Shown piece by piece: positions 52,244 to 61,858 of a stretch of DNA of 64,000 nt. The position numbers and the translations under genes were made by a program. This stretch comes from an uncultured Bacteroidales bacterium (GTDB lineage: Bacteria; Bacteroidota; Bacteroidia; Bacteroidales; Muribaculaceae): assembly GCA_947570265.1 (NCBI GenBank), contig CANOUR010000002.1:23949-87948 (forward strand). Direction: 5' to 3'. The notes under the pieces are model-generated. The model ran no database searches and was not told the origin of the DNA. It saw nothing but the letters and a program-made list of their open reading frames with translations. Each line of letters starts with the position of its first letter. The stretch's first letter is position 1.

Positions 52244-52594
52244 ATGAAAGATAAACTCAACATAACGGTGCGCCTGGCCGACCAGCCCCCGATAGCGATG
52301 CGTGATGTGACACTCGCCGAGGAGGAAACAATCCGTCAGGCCGAGTACAACATCAACCGCCTGTGGGAAACATGGCGTCTGCGATTCAAAGACAAGTCAG
52401 CCGGTGAGATCCTCGCCATGGTGACTCTGCGGTTCGCCCAGCTCTACTATTCCCGGCAGCAACAGATGGAAAATCTCGACAGCCTGCTCGACTCATTTGA
52501 GCGTGATCTCGACAGATCGCTGATTGACATAGAGCGAAGCAGCCTCACCGCCTCTCCTACTCCGCCAGCCATTGACACGGCCGGAGATGCCTGA
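52244..52594 (+). CDS. zapA: Cell division protein ZapA
   Basis: ZapA crosslinks FtsZ filaments at the septum. The 116-residue protein has the ZapA pattern: an N-terminal strand-helix head ('KLNITVRLADQPPIAMRDVT', 'EEETIRQAEYNINRLWETWR'), the conserved 'EILAMVTLRFAQLYYSRQQ' and a C-terminal coiled coil. It follows the coiled-coil gene by 25 bp and precedes a structured RNA/terminator and rny. Confidence 0.85.
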   Translation: MKDKLNITVRLADQPPIAMRDVTLAEEETIRQAEYNINRLWETWRLRFKDKSAGEILAMVTLRFAQLYYSRQQQMENLDSLLDSFERDLDRSLIDIERSSLTASPTPPAIDTAGDA

Positions 52595-52632
52595 CGGGTT
52601 CAGGCTTTGAACATATCTCATCACCGACCCCG

Positions 52633-52701
52633 CACGATGCCATGTGCAGGCAGCTGACCACCACGCTGCCATCCCCATATGGCAACGTGTTTGTTTTTTT
52701 T
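52633..52701 (+). terminator. Long hairpin with U-tract between zapA and rny
   Basis: Stems stack as CACG/CGTG (52633-52636 with 52686-52689), GCCATGTG/CATATGGC (52639-52646 with 52676-52683) and GGCAGC/GCTGCC (52649-52654 with 52665-52670), with small bulges and a 10-nt loop. The U-tract TTTGTTTTTTTT ends at 52701. It certainly can terminate zapA transcription. The bulged stem, and the known zapA-ssrS neighbourhood in other bacteria, leave open that a small RNA (6S-like) ends here; I could not confirm the 6S fold. Confidence 0.75.
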
Positions 52702-52788
52702 ATTACCAACCCTCAATCGCCAACAACTGACATCACATCCACACACTATTCTCACAAAATCTAATAACCAACCCATTAACCCATTAAT

Positions 52789-54333
52789 ATGTCTACACTT
52801 TTCATCATACTGTGCGCCGTAGTGATCGCAGCCGCCCTCGGTTGTGGCGCCACACTCTTCGTACAGCGCACCATGGCACGCTCACGTGCCGCACAGATCA
52901 TCGCCGATGCCGAGCGCGAGGGCGAGGTATTAAAGGAAAAGAAATTGCTCGACGCCCGCCAGGAAGAGCTCCACATCAAAGCCGAGGCTGAAAAACAGGC
53001 ACAACAGCGCTTGCAGAAAGTGCAAGCCGAGGAAGGTCGTCTGAAACAGCGTCAGGGGCAGCTCAACCAGCAACAGAGCGAAAACCAGCGAACCCGCAAC
53101 GAACTTGAGCAGACCCGTGCCAGCCTCGACGCGCAGGCAGCCGTGCTCGAATCTCGTCAGGCCGAACTCGACAAGGTTGAGCGCAAAGCCAGAGAGGAAC
53201 TGGAACACATATCAGGTCTGTCGAGCGACGAGGCAAAGGAAAAGCTCATCGAATCGCTCAAGGACGAGGCAAAGACCGCTGCCGCCAGCTACATCAACGA
53301 CATCATGGACGAGGCCAAGATGACAGCCAACAAGGAAGCCAAAAAAATCGTAGTGCAGTCGATACAGCGTGTGGCCACGGAGACAGCCATAGAAAACTCA
53401 GTCACAGTTTTCCACATCGACTCCGACGAGATCAAAGGACGCATCATTGGCCGTGAAGGACGCAACATCAGGGCACTCGAAGCCGCCACAGGCATAGAGA
53501 TAATCGTCGACGACACCCCCGAAGCCATCGTTCTGTCAGGCTTCGACCCTGTGCGCCGCGAGATAGCCCGCCTCGCCCTTCACCAGCTCGTGGCCGACGG
53601 CCGAATCCACCCCGCACGCATCGAGGAAGTTGTGAACAAAGTGCGCCGTCAGATCGAAGAAGAGATCATCGAGACAGGCAAGCGCACCGCCATCGACCTT
53701 GGCATACATGGACTTCACCCCGACCTGATACGTCTCGTCGGCAAGATGAAATATCGTTCGAGCTACGGACAGAACCTGCTGCAGCACTCACGCGAGACTG
53801 CAAACCTGTGCGCCGTCATGGCATCGGAGCTTGGACTCAATCCCAAAAAAGCACGTCGCGCAGGTCTGCTGCACGACATCGGCAAAGTGCCCGACGAAGA
53901 GCCCGAACTGCCACACGCACTGCTGGGCATGAAGCTTGCCGAGAAATACAAGGAAAAGCCCGAAATATGCAACGCCATCGGTGCTCACCACGATGAAATG
54001 GAACAGACATCGCTGCTTGCACCAATCGTTCAGGTATGCGACGCCATATCCGGAGCGCGTCCAGGAGCGCGCCGCGAAATCGTCGAGGCCTACATCAAGC
54101 GCCTGAACGATCTCGAACAACTGGCGCTCTCATATCCGGGCGTGATAAAGACTTATGCAATCCAGGCCGGCCGTGAACTGCGCGTTATCGTCGGAGCTGA
54201 CAAGATTGACGATGTCGAGACCGAAAAGCTGTCGGCCGAAATAGCCAAGCGCATTCAGGACGAGATGACCTACCCCGGACAGGTGAAGATCACCGTCATC
54301 CGCGAAACACGTTCAGTTGCCTTCGCCAAGTGA
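52789..54333 (+). CDS. rny: Ribonuclease Y
   Basis: RNase Y is a membrane-anchored endoribonuclease that starts mRNA decay. The 514-residue protein has an N-terminal membrane helix (about 3-24) and a long coiled coil (about 30-160, rich in Glu, Lys and Gln). A KH domain ('[20 protein letters not shown]') and an HD domain with the metal motif '[14 protein letters not shown]' and '[12 protein letters not shown]' follow. Length and ending ('[16 protein letters not shown]') are typical. The RicT-like gene starts 7 bp after its stop. Confidence 0.97.
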   Translation: MSTLFIILCAVVIAAALGCGATLFVQRTMARSRAAQIIADAEREGEVLKEKKLLDARQEELHIKAEAEKQAQQRLQKVQAEEGRLKQRQGQLNQQQSENQRTRNELEQTRASLDAQAAVLESRQAELDKVERKAREELEHISGLSSDEAKEKLIESLKDEAKTAAASYINDIMDEAKMTANKEAKKIVVQSIQRVATETAIENSVTVFHIDSDEIKGRIIGREGRNIRALEAATGIEIIVDDTPEAIVLSGFDPVRREIARLALHQLVADGRIHPARIEEVVNKVRRQIEEEIIETGKRTAIDLGIHGLHPDLIRLVGKMKYRSSYGQNLLQHSRETANLCAVMASELGLNPKKARRAGLLHDIGKVPDEEPELPHALLGMKLAEKYKEKPEICNAIGAHHDEMEQTSLLAPIVQVCDAISGARPGARREIVEAYIKRLNDLEQLALSYPGVIKTYAIQAGRELRVIVGADKIDDVETEKLSAEIAKRIQDEMTYPGQVKITVIRETRSVAFAK

Positions 54334-54340
54334 TCACGCC

Positions 54341-55753
54341 ATGGCAAAGGATTTGAATACCGATGATCTGACTGCTGCCGCTTTCGACAATTCCACCGAT
54401 AGCGACGCCACTCCCTGCGGATCGTGCGACTGTCACGGCTGCCGCAGCGGCTCGCCATGCAAACTTCCGGGCGAACCGCGTGGTAAAATGGAGTGCTTCG
54501 ACTGGCTTTCCGACATACCCGGCGACATGGCCTCTTTCGACATCGTGGAGGTTGTGTTCAAGAACACCCGCAAAGGATACTACCGCAACTCCACCGGTCT
54601 TGATCTTGCGCAAGGTGACATTGTAGCCGTCGAGAGTTCTCCCGGACACGACATCGGCCGCATCACACTCACCGGACGGCTGGTAGCATTACAGATGAAA
54701 AAAGCCCGTGTCAAGCCCGGGCCCGAGATCAAGCGCGTGTTCCGCAAGGCCAAGCCTGCCGACATAGAGAAATATCAGGAAGCTAAAGCTCGTGAGAACG
54801 AGACGATGATACGCGCCCGCAAGATCGCCGAAGACCTAAAGCTCAACATGAAAATCGGCGACGTGGAATTTCAGGGCGATGGCAACAAGGCAATCTTCTA
54901 CTACATAGCCGATGAGCGAGTAGACTTCCGCCAGCTCATCAAGGTGCTTGCCGACACATTCAGAGTGCGCATCGAGATGAAACAGATCGGAGCGCGTCAG
55001 GAAGCCGGTCGCATCGGGGGCATCGGGCCATGCGGACGCCCATTATGCTGCTCGAGCTGGATGAGCAATTTCGTGTCAGTGGGCACTGCCGCAGCGCGCT
55101 TCCAAGATATCTCGCTCAATCCGCAGAAACTCGCAGGCCAATGTGCCAAGCTCAAGTGTTGCCTCAACTTCGAGGTCGACACATATGTCGAAAGCACCAA
55201 GTTTCTTCCGCCTCGCGACGCCAGACTCGAGACCGCCGACTCCACCTACTACCATTTCAAGACCGACATTTTCAAAAAAGAAATCACCTACTCCACCGAC
55301 AAGTCGATCGCTGCCAACCTCGTCACAATCGATGCCGAGCGCGCTTTCGAGATCATCGCAATGAACAAAGCCGGTGAAAAACCGCTCAAGCTCGAACGCG
55401 ACGACAAAGCGCGTCCCGAACCAAAGAAAGACTTTGTCGATCTCGTAGGGCAAGACAGTCTGACACGCTTCGATCGTACGAAAAAGAAGAAAAAGAAGAA
55501 AAAACCGGCATCGGCCAAAACCGAAAACGCCGCCACCGGCAATGAACCGACAAAGCCGGAACAACAGACACGACAGAACGGCGAGCAAAATGCCAAAGCC
55601 AAGGAACGCAAACCGCGCACCGAGGGGCAGCCTCCGGCTCAGGCGGCCGACAGACAGCCTCAGGGGCAACGCAAACGCCGTCGTCACGGCAAAGACCGTG
55701 GTCAGGACGGTAACGGACATCCGGCCGACAGCAATTCCACAGCGAATGAATAG
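54341..55753 (+). CDS. ricT: PSP1-domain protein, RicT (YaaT)-like
   Basis: The 470-residue protein contains the PSP1 domain of the RicT/YaaT family, with 'GRIGGIGPCGRPLCCSSWMS' (C231, C236, C237) and 'CAKLKCCLNFEVD' (C268, C273, C274). In B. subtilis RicT belongs to the Fe-S RicAFT complex that steers RNase Y. Here the gene directly follows rny. An N-terminal cluster, C26-x2-C29-x-C31-x2-C34-x5-C40, may supply extra Fe-S ligands. The last 100 residues are a low-complexity basic tail with an eight-Lys run. It overlaps gldH by 8 bp. Confidence 0.9.
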   Translation: MAKDLNTDDLTAAAFDNSTDSDATPCGSCDCHGCRSGSPCKLPGEPRGKMECFDWLSDIPGDMASFDIVEVVFKNTRKGYYRNSTGLDLAQGDIVAVESSPGHDIGRITLTGRLVALQMKKARVKPGPEIKRVFRKAKPADIEKYQEAKARENETMIRARKIAEDLKLNMKIGDVEFQGDGNKAIFYYIADERVDFRQLIKVLADTFRVRIEMKQIGARQEAGRIGGIGPCGRPLCCSSWMSNFVSVGTAAARFQDISLNPQKLAGQCAKLKCCLNFEVDTYVESTKFLPPRDARLETADSTYYHFKTDIFKKEITYSTDKSIAANLVTIDAERAFEIIAMNKAGEKPLKLERDDKARPEPKKDFVDLVGQDSLTRFDRTKKKKKKKKPASAKTENAATGNEPTKPEQQTRQNGEQNAKAKERKPRTEGQPPAQAADRQPQGQRKRRRHGKDRGQDGNGHPADSNSTANE

Positions 55754-56219
55754 ACCATCGCGCATATCATTGTCACTGCCCATCCTGGCAGCGTTCGCAA
55801 TCATCTGCGGCTGCGTCAGCCGTGGATCGGAAAGCGGTTTTTCGTCTATTCCTCCCGAGGGCTGGGCCTACGGCGACACCCTTTCATTCACCGTCAGCCG
55901 TGCCGACTCTCTCACACCGGCTACGCTAAGCGTGGCCGTGCGCAACAACAACGACTATCCCTACAGCAACCTGTGGCTCGAAGTAAGCTACAACGACGGT
56001 CGCTCAAACCGGTGCGACACAGTCAACATCCGTCTTGCCGACGTGTACGGCCGATGGACAGGCAAAGGTTTCGGCCCTGAATATCAATCAGAAGCCATTG
56101 TCGCAAAAAATCTCACTCCGCCCAACGGATCACTGATCAACGTGCGGCATATCATGCGCACCGACACCCTTACCGGCATCGAGCACGCAGGCATAACCCT
56201 TTCAGCACAATCAAAATGA
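55746..56219 (+). CDS. gldH: Gliding motility lipoprotein GldH
   Basis: The 157-residue protein has a lipoprotein signal ending 'AAFAIICGC' (lipidated Cys probably 23) and the GldH pattern: 'PPEGWAYGDTLSFTV', 'VAVRNNNDYPYSNLWLEVSY', 'LADVYGRWTGKGFGPEYQSE'. GldH is needed for gliding and type IX-linked functions in Flavobacteria but is also kept in non-gliding Bacteroidales, where its role is unclear. The start at 55746 overlaps the RicT-like gene, and its stop overlaps the M24 peptidase start (ATGA). Confidence 0.88.
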   Translation: MNRPSRISLSLPILAAFAIICGCVSRGSESGFSSIPPEGWAYGDTLSFTVSRADSLTPATLSVAVRNNNDYPYSNLWLEVSYNDGRSNRCDTVNIRLADVYGRWTGKGFGPEYQSEAIVAKNLTPPNGSLINVRHIMRTDTLTGIEHAGITLSAQSK

Positions 56220-57421
56220 AACCTACACAATCATCACGATCCAATCTCACCATACTCCTATCGTCAGAAGAACAGCAACGGCGCATCGACCGTGTACGCT
56301 CGTTGATGCGAGCCGATGCCGCCGCACCCGACGCACTTCTGATCACCGACTACGCCAACCTCTATTATCTGACCGGACGCGTATTTGCCGGGATGCTCTA
56401 TCTGCCTCTTGATGGCGAACCTATATGCTTCGTGCGCCGTCCTGTTCATCTCGAAGGGCCTGAGACTAAAAGCATCCGTAAGCCCGAAGACATGGCAAAA
56501 ACGCTTGCCGGCACCATGCCCGGACGTCTGGGTCTGGAGCTCGACCTCGTGCCCTATGCGACGGTGAAGCGTCTCAGCGCAATATTCCCTGAAGCGTCGA
56601 TCGTCAGCGCATCTGCCATCATGCGCGCAGCACGTGCCGTAAAGACCGACGAAGAAATCGAAATGATCCGCCGGTCGGGTGTCTCTCACTGCGAAGTCTA
56701 CAGCCGCATACCGCAACTCTATCAGGATGGCATGACCGACATCGAGCTGCAGGTTGAGATCGAACGTGTCTCACGCCTCGAAGGCTGCCTCGGAGAATTC
56801 CGCATCAGCGGATCGTCAATGGAAATATACATGGGCAACATACTCGTCGGAGATAATGCCGATGCGGCAAGCCCATACGATTTTGCAATGGGCGGCGCCG
56901 GACTCGACCCCTCACTGCCTGTAGGAGCCGACGGCACACTCATCACACCCGGAACAACCGTCATGGCCGATATGAACGGCGACTTCACCGGTTATATGAC
57001 CGACATGACACGCGTTTTCTCTCTCGGCGAGATAAGCCCACTGGCCAGACAGGCTCATGAATGCTCACGCGAGATACACCGGCAGCTTCGCAAAATGGCT
57101 GTACCCGGCACTCCGGCAAGCAGTCTCAACGAAAAAGCTGTGGAGATTGTGAAGCAGCACGGTCTCGAGAAATACTTCATGGGACATCGCCAGCAAGCCG
57201 GATTCATCGGACACGGAGTCGGCATTGAGATCAACGAGGCACCTGTGATCGCCCCACGCAGCCGCGACATACTCGAAGCCAACAACGTCATAGCCCTTGA
57301 GCCCAAATTTGTCATTCCCGGCACAGGCGCGGTCGGCATCGAAAACACTTATCGCGTCACCCCTGAAGGACTCGAGAACCTCACACCTGCACCTGAAGAG
57401 ATCATCCCACTCGAGAAGTAA
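56216..57421 (+). CDS. M24-family aminopeptidase P-like metallopeptidase
   Basis: The 401-residue protein has a creatinase-type N-terminal domain ('LLITDYANLYYLTGRVFAGM') and a pita-bread catalytic domain. The expected metal ligands are visible: two Asp in 'VMADMNGDFTGYMTDMTRVF', His in 'FIGHGVGIEINEAPVI' and Glu in 'EINEAP' and 'VIALEPKFVI'. It likely removes N-terminal residues before proline (Xaa-Pro); the specificity is not certain. It lies in a run of overlapping genes from rny to the CCA-adding enzyme. Confidence 0.9.
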   Translation: MKPTQSSRSNLTILLSSEEQQRRIDRVRSLMRADAAAPDALLITDYANLYYLTGRVFAGMLYLPLDGEPICFVRRPVHLEGPETKSIRKPEDMAKTLAGTMPGRLGLELDLVPYATVKRLSAIFPEASIVSASAIMRAARAVKTDEEIEMIRRSGVSHCEVYSRIPQLYQDGMTDIELQVEIERVSRLEGCLGEFRISGSSMEIYMGNILVGDNADAASPYDFAMGGAGLDPSLPVGADGTLITPGTTVMADMNGDFTGYMTDMTRVFSLGEISPLARQAHECSREIHRQLRKMAVPGTPASSLNEKAVEIVKQHGLEKYFMGHRQQAGFIGHGVGIEINEAPVIAPRSRDILEANNVIALEPKFVIPGTGAVGIENTYRVTPEGLENLTPAPEEIIPLEK

Positions 57422-57428
57422 ACCGCTG

Positions 57429-58853
57429 ATGCTTCTTCCTGACAACAAGATATTCGGCATTGTCGGACAATCGGCCGACAACCTCGGACGCGAAGCCTAT
57501 GTCGTTGGCGGCTATGTGCGTGACCTCATGCTCCACCGTCCGTCGAAAGACATCGACTTTGTCACTGTGGGCAGCGGCATCGAACTGGCACGCGAAGTTG
57601 CATCACACATGGGGCGCAATGCCACGGTGACGGTGTTCCGCACCTACGGCACGGCACAGATCCACCGTGGCGATCTTGAGCTTGAATTTGTCGGGGCCCG
57701 CCGTGAGAGCTACACCCGCGACTCCCGCAATCCCATTGTCGAAGACGGCACTCTTGCCGATGACATATCGCGGCGCGACTTCACCATCAATGCCATGGCG
57801 ATCTGTGTCAATAAGGCTCATTTTGGCGAGCTTATCGACATGTTTGATGGTGTGTCAGATCTCGAGCACCGCATCATACGCACTCCGCTCGACCCCGACA
57901 TCACATTCAGCGACGATCCGCTGCGGATGATGCGGGCCATCAGATTCGCCACGCAACTCGATTTCACAATCGCCCCCGAAACGCTCGATGCAATATCACG
58001 CAACGCCGGGCGCATCGAGATCATTACACGCGAACGCATCGCCACCGAGCTAAACAAGATCATGGCCTCGCCAGTGCCGTCAATCGGATGGTATCTGCTG
58101 CTTCACACCGGATTGCTTCCGCTGATCTTTCCCGAACTGGCAGCGCTCAAAGGCGTGGACACCGTCAGAGGACGCGCCCACAAGGACAATTTCGACCACA
58201 CGATGACCGTCCTCGACCGCGTGGCGTTAAAGAGTGACAACCTGTGGCTCCGGTGGGCAGCACTCCTCCACGACATAGCCAAACCTGTCACCAAACGCTG
58301 GGACGACGAACAGGGCTGGACATTCCACAACCACAATTTCATCGGCTCGAAAATGGTTGAGAAGATTTTCCGCCGCATGAAGTTGCCTCTCAACGAACAC
58401 CGCAAGTATGTGTCGAAGATCGTCGAACTTCACATGCGCCCTATCGCACTCGTCGAAGATGAGGTGACCGACTCAGCCGTGCGACGGCTCATCAACGAGG
58501 CCGGCGACGATCTTGAGGATCTCATGACACTCTGCGAAGCCGACATCACATCGAAAAATCAGTCAAAAGTGAAGCGTTTTCTTGACAACTTCACTTATCT
58601 GCGCCGCAAGATGGACGACATCAACGAGCGTGACAGCATACGCAACTTCCAGCCTCCGGTCGACGGACATGAGATCATGGAAACATTTGGTCTGCGCAAC
58701 TCTCCGCTGATCGGCACTATCAAACAAGCGATAAAAGACGCCGTTCTCGACGGACTGATACCCAATGAGCATGATGCAGCACACGACTACATGATCGATT
58801 TTGCCAGATCAATAGGTGTGCTGCCCACATCTTCTACAGAGTCCACAACCTGA
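57429..58853 (+). CDS. cca: CCA tRNA nucleotidyltransferase / HD-domain protein
   Basis: The enzyme adds or repairs the 3' CCA of tRNAs. The 474-residue protein has the nucleotidyltransferase motif 'AYVVGGYVRDLMLHRPSKDI' with the DxD in 'DIDFV'. 'RRDFTINAMAI' and 'DPLRMMRAIRFATQLDF' follow, and the HD domain has 'WAALLHDIAKPVTKRWDDEQ'. It starts at the ATG at 57429, 7 bp after the M24 gene; the frame upstream shadows that gene. Poly(A) polymerase is a family alternative, but the motif set and length fit the Bacteroidetes CCA enzyme. Confidence 0.92.
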   Translation: MLLPDNKIFGIVGQSADNLGREAYVVGGYVRDLMLHRPSKDIDFVTVGSGIELAREVASHMGRNATVTVFRTYGTAQIHRGDLELEFVGARRESYTRDSRNPIVEDGTLADDISRRDFTINAMAICVNKAHFGELIDMFDGVSDLEHRIIRTPLDPDITFSDDPLRMMRAIRFATQLDFTIAPETLDAISRNAGRIEIITRERIATELNKIMASPVPSIGWYLLLHTGLLPLIFPELAALKGVDTVRGRAHKDNFDHTMTVLDRVALKSDNLWLRWAALLHDIAKPVTKRWDDEQGWTFHNHNFIGSKMVEKIFRRMKLPLNEHRKYVSKIVELHMRPIALVEDEVTDSAVRRLINEAGDDLEDLMTLCEADITSKNQSKVKRFLDNFTYLRRKMDDINERDSIRNFQPPVDGHEIMETFGLRNSPLIGTIKQAIKDAVLDGLIPNEHDAAHDYMIDFARSIGVLPTSSTESTT

Positions 58854-58875
58854 ATTTTTTTAATATCGACAATAT

Positions 58876-58916
58876 CGAAGCCGGTGATGTGAGCGACACT
58901 CACGCCACCGGCTTCG
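58876..58916. terminator. Bidirectional terminator after cca
   Basis: CGAAGCCGGTG (58876-58886) pairs perfectly with CACCGGCTTCG (58906-58916), with an inner GTGAG/CTCAC stem (58889-58893 with 58899-58903). It lies between the convergent cca and secreted-protein genes. Confidence 0.75.
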
Positions 58917-58931
58917 CATATGCAATAAATG

Positions 58932-59813
58932 TCAACGCGCGACAAACTTCTCTCCGGCGCGTATGTAGATGCGGCCGGGAAGCGTTTGCTTCACACTGCG
59001 CCCCATCATGTCCACCGTTGGGCGGCTGTCATCGCTGTCGCCTGCGACCTCCACGGCATCTATGCCACTCTGCGACCAACCCACCAATTCATAGCGCTGC
59101 TCCTCATTGACTATGTCATCGCGATGAATCGATGATATAGCCCCTTGAGGCAACACCAGTGTGTATTTCACACCCTTCTTCAATCCAATAGGCATATACT
59201 TCATATCATAGTACACCGTAAAGAGGTTCCAATCATCCTCTTTGACGGCTATTGGCAACTCAAGCACGAGGGCGTCCTCCATATAGATCTGCAACTTACT
59301 GTTGCCATCCTCGGCAATTTTGCATGGCTCGCTAACATAAAACTCTACACGCTGCAACTCCTTGTATTCCTTGTCGGGCTGCGGCTCACGCAACGTCATA
59401 TCGATCCACTCCGGTATGCTGTAGCTTAGCTCGATCAGGTCGTTTGTCACTCCCGGATCATCCTCCAACGCCAGCGATCCGGGCTTTATCGACACTGTGT
59501 AGGTCTGTCCCTTGGGCAAATGCGTGCGCTTGAAATCCATTTCGAGATCCCACACACTGCCAAAATCTTCTACCCTGAGGTTATCTGCGCGAAGCATCAC
59601 CTCTCCATCATGCTCAATGGTCACCTCGGCAATGTCGGTCACAACGATTGGCGATGTAAACGGCAGACACTCCGATTCAACAGGCCGGCAATTGGTAAAA
59701 TGTCCCCCCATCTCAAACCAAGTCAGATGTGTGCTGAACGGATCGTTGTTTTGTCCTGTCGCGAACATGGACATAGCCGAAATCATCGACGCCGCTAATA
59801 ATACTTTCCTCAT
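58932..59813 (-). CDS. Secreted protein with Bacteroidales C-terminal sorting-like tail
   Basis: I do not recognise the family. The 293-residue protein has a signal peptide (MRKVLLAASMISAMSMFATG) and two or three beta-sandwich-like segments ('VVTDIAEVTIEHDGEVMLR', 'FKRTHLPKGQTYTVSIKPGS', 'YMPIGLKKGVKYTLVLPQGA'). The C-terminus 'VDMMGRSVKQTLPGRIYIRA' then 'GEKFVAR' matches the Bacteroidales tail 'YDMxGRxVxxxxxGIYIxxGKKxVxK'. PorV is encoded next to it, divergently. A surface-located or secreted type IX substrate is the likeliest reading. Confidence 0.75.
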   Translation of the reverse strand: MRKVLLAASMISAMSMFATGQNNDPFSTHLTWFEMGGHFTNCRPVESECLPFTSPIVVTDIAEVTIEHDGEVMLRADNLRVEDFGSVWDLEMDFKRTHLPKGQTYTVSIKPGSLALEDDPGVTNDLIELSYSIPEWIDMTLREPQPDKEYKELQRVEFYVSEPCKIAEDGNSKLQIYMEDALVLELPIAVKEDDWNLFTVYYDMKYMPIGLKKGVKYTLVLPQGAISSIHRDDIVNEEQRYELVGWSQSGIDAVEVAGDSDDSRPTVDMMGRSVKQTLPGRIYIRAGEKFVAR

Positions 59814-60088
59814 AATATTTTCATGGTATTAGTTATAAATATATTTTCACAAAAAAACATAATCTAAATCTGAAAAACAAGACCACATTATAATAAATAA
59901 CATTATTTAACTTGCAATTTTGTATTTTTTCATCGTAATGACTCTCGCAATTTTAATTCCGGTAAAAACAACTCATCTTGCAGCACATTATCGTACTCAC
60001 ATCGATTTAAGGATGATTTTTGGATCGGATGCAATAAATCGGCACACTGTGAGTTATTGTATATGAATACAACAGCGCAACATCGCAG

Positions 60089-61294
60089 ATGAACAATATT
60101 ATAAAGAGACTTATTCCGGCAGTGCTGGCCATTGTTGCCTGCCTCCCGGCCACAGCCCAAAAGGACGAGTTCAATCCGGTGCAGACAGGTACCAACTCGC
60201 TAAACATAGCCCCCGACGCCCGCGCGGCCTCCATGGGCGACCTCGGTGCGGCCACCGACCCCGACGCCAACTCGCAATACTGGAATCCGTCGAAATACGC
60301 TTTCGCCTACAGTCAGGGAGCTCTCTCGCTGAGCTATACCCCATGGCTGCGCAAACTCGTCAACGACATATTCCTTGCCAATCTCGCCGGATACTACAAA
60401 CTCGGCTCGGGCGACAATCAGGCGCTGAGCGTCTCGCTGCGCTATTTTTCTTTGGGCGAAGTCAACACATCAGATGTCAGCGGAGGAGCCGGCCAGAGCC
60501 TCAATCCCTATGAGCTGTCATTCGACGTAGGATACTCCCGCAAGCTTTCCGAAAAATTCTCGATGGGTGTCGTGTTCCGCTACATCTACTCCGACCTCGG
60601 ATTCTCAACATCGTATGCGGGTGACCAGTCGACCGGAGCATCGGCGTTCTCGGCCGACATATCGGGATATTACACCACTTTCCCGATAATAGGGCGCAAC
60701 GAATGCCAGTGGTCATGGGGATGGAACATATCCAACATAGGTACAAAAATCTCCTACGATCACGGCAACCAGCCGGCGTTCCTTCCAACCAACCTGCGCC
60801 TGGGCACTAATTTCATGTTTCCGTTGGCCGACTATCACAACCTATCTATAGGCCTCGACCTCAACAAACTGCTCGTGCCCACCCGCCCGCGCGAGAGCGA
60901 CTACGACATGGACACCACAGAGGGACAGGTGCAATATGCCGAAGCGCTCGACAAATGGGAGACAATGTCGCCCATCACAGGTATATTCAAATCATTCGGC
61001 GACGCCCCGGGCGGATTCAAGGAAGAGCTGCGCGAAATCACATTCTCACTCGGTGCGGAATACAGCTACAACGACCAATTTTTTGTCCGCGCCGGATATT
61101 TCTATGAAAACCAATACAAGGGCAACCGTCAGTACTTCGGCATGGGCGCAGGATTCTCGCTCAACGTAGTGCGGCTCGACGCAAGCTATATGCTTGCCAC
61201 GGCACAGACATCGCCACTTGACCAGACACTCCGCTTCACACTCACATTCGACCTCGACGGGCTAAAGGACATCATCGGCCGCCGTCGTCGCTAA
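60089..61294 (+). CDS. porV: Type IX secretion outer-membrane shuttle protein PorV
   Basis: PorV binds the C-terminal domains of type IX substrates after their passage through the Sov translocon. The 401-residue protein has a signal peptide (to about residue 23) and the PorV signature '[20 protein letters not shown]', '[19 protein letters not shown]' and '[20 protein letters not shown]'. A FadL-like beta-barrel with alternating aromatic strands follows and ends '[20 protein letters not shown]'. The 275-bp gap upstream is AT-rich with no clear gene. ispF follows after 19 bp. Confidence 0.93.
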   Translation: MNNIIKRLIPAVLAIVACLPATAQKDEFNPVQTGTNSLNIAPDARAASMGDLGAATDPDANSQYWNPSKYAFAYSQGALSLSYTPWLRKLVNDIFLANLAGYYKLGSGDNQALSVSLRYFSLGEVNTSDVSGGAGQSLNPYELSFDVGYSRKLSEKFSMGVVFRYIYSDLGFSTSYAGDQSTGASAFSADISGYYTTFPIIGRNECQWSWGWNISNIGTKISYDHGNQPAFLPTNLRLGTNFMFPLADYHNLSIGLDLNKLLVPTRPRESDYDMDTTEGQVQYAEALDKWETMSPITGIFKSFGDAPGGFKEELREITFSLGAEYSYNDQFFVRAGYFYENQYKGNRQYFGMGAGFSLNVVRLDASYMLATAQTSPLDQTLRFTLTFDLDGLKDIIGRRRR

Positions 61295-61313
61295 ACCAAT
61301 TCACACATCAACC

Positions 61314-61793
61314 ATGTACCGAATCGGAAACGGATTTGACGTGCACCGCCTCGTGCCCGACCGCCGCCTGATCATCTGCGGAGTCGACATTCCCTGGCAT
61401 CTGGGACTACTCGGCCACAGCGACGCCGATGTAGCTCTCCACGCATTGTGCGACGCCCTGCTCGGTGCCGCAGCCCTCCGCGACATAGGCTACCATTTTC
61501 CGGACAGTGATCCTGCCTATAAAGGCGCTGATTCCCGCATGCTGCTGCGCGAGACACTACGTCTGATAAACACACGCGGATTCAGGCCTGTCAACGTCGA
61601 CGTGACCATTATGGCTCAAGCGCCAAAAATGCTGCCACACATTCCATCCATGATCGCCAACATTGCCGAAGACCTCCGACTGACCGCCGACTGTGTGAGC
61701 GTCAAGGCCACCACAACCGAACATCTCGGGTTCACAGGCCGTGGAGAAGGCATAGCCGCCCAGGCATCCGCATTGCTCACCCGTATGGACTGA
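61314..61793 (+). CDS. ispF: 2-C-methyl-D-erythritol 2,4-cyclodiphosphate synthase
   Basis: IspF closes the cyclic diphosphate in the non-mevalonate isoprenoid pathway. The 159-residue protein has the metal site '[13 protein letters not shown]' (D9, H11) and '[20 protein letters not shown]' with the third ligand His. '[13 protein letters not shown]' and the C-terminal '[20 protein letters not shown]' follow. Length is normal. Confidence 0.97.
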   Translation: MYRIGNGFDVHRLVPDRRLIICGVDIPWHLGLLGHSDADVALHALCDALLGAAALRDIGYHFPDSDPAYKGADSRMLLRETLRLINTRGFRPVNVDVTIMAQAPKMLPHIPSMIANIAEDLRLTADCVSVKATTTEHLGFTGRGEGIAAQASALLTRMD

Positions 61794-61805
61794 TTGCGAC
61801 AATCA

Positions 61806-61836
61806 GTTGCACTTCTGATTATTCTTTATAACTTTG
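61806..61836 (+). promoter_or_regulatory. Promoter of the AAA ATPase pair
   Basis: GTTG (61806-61809), a 19-bp spacer and TAACTTTG (61829-61836). The leader to the ATG at 61859 would be about 16 nt. It gives the pair its own promoter separate from porV-ispF. Confidence 0.6.
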
Positions 61837-61858
61837 CAGGTGCAGCATATCATCGATC

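Noticed and set aside
55488..55517. Poly-A-rich Lys run in ricT as a programmed frameshift site (AAAAAAC)
   Set aside because: The heptamer is not in the X XXY YYZ register relative to the reading frame, and the normal frame continues to a sensible stop overlapping gldH.
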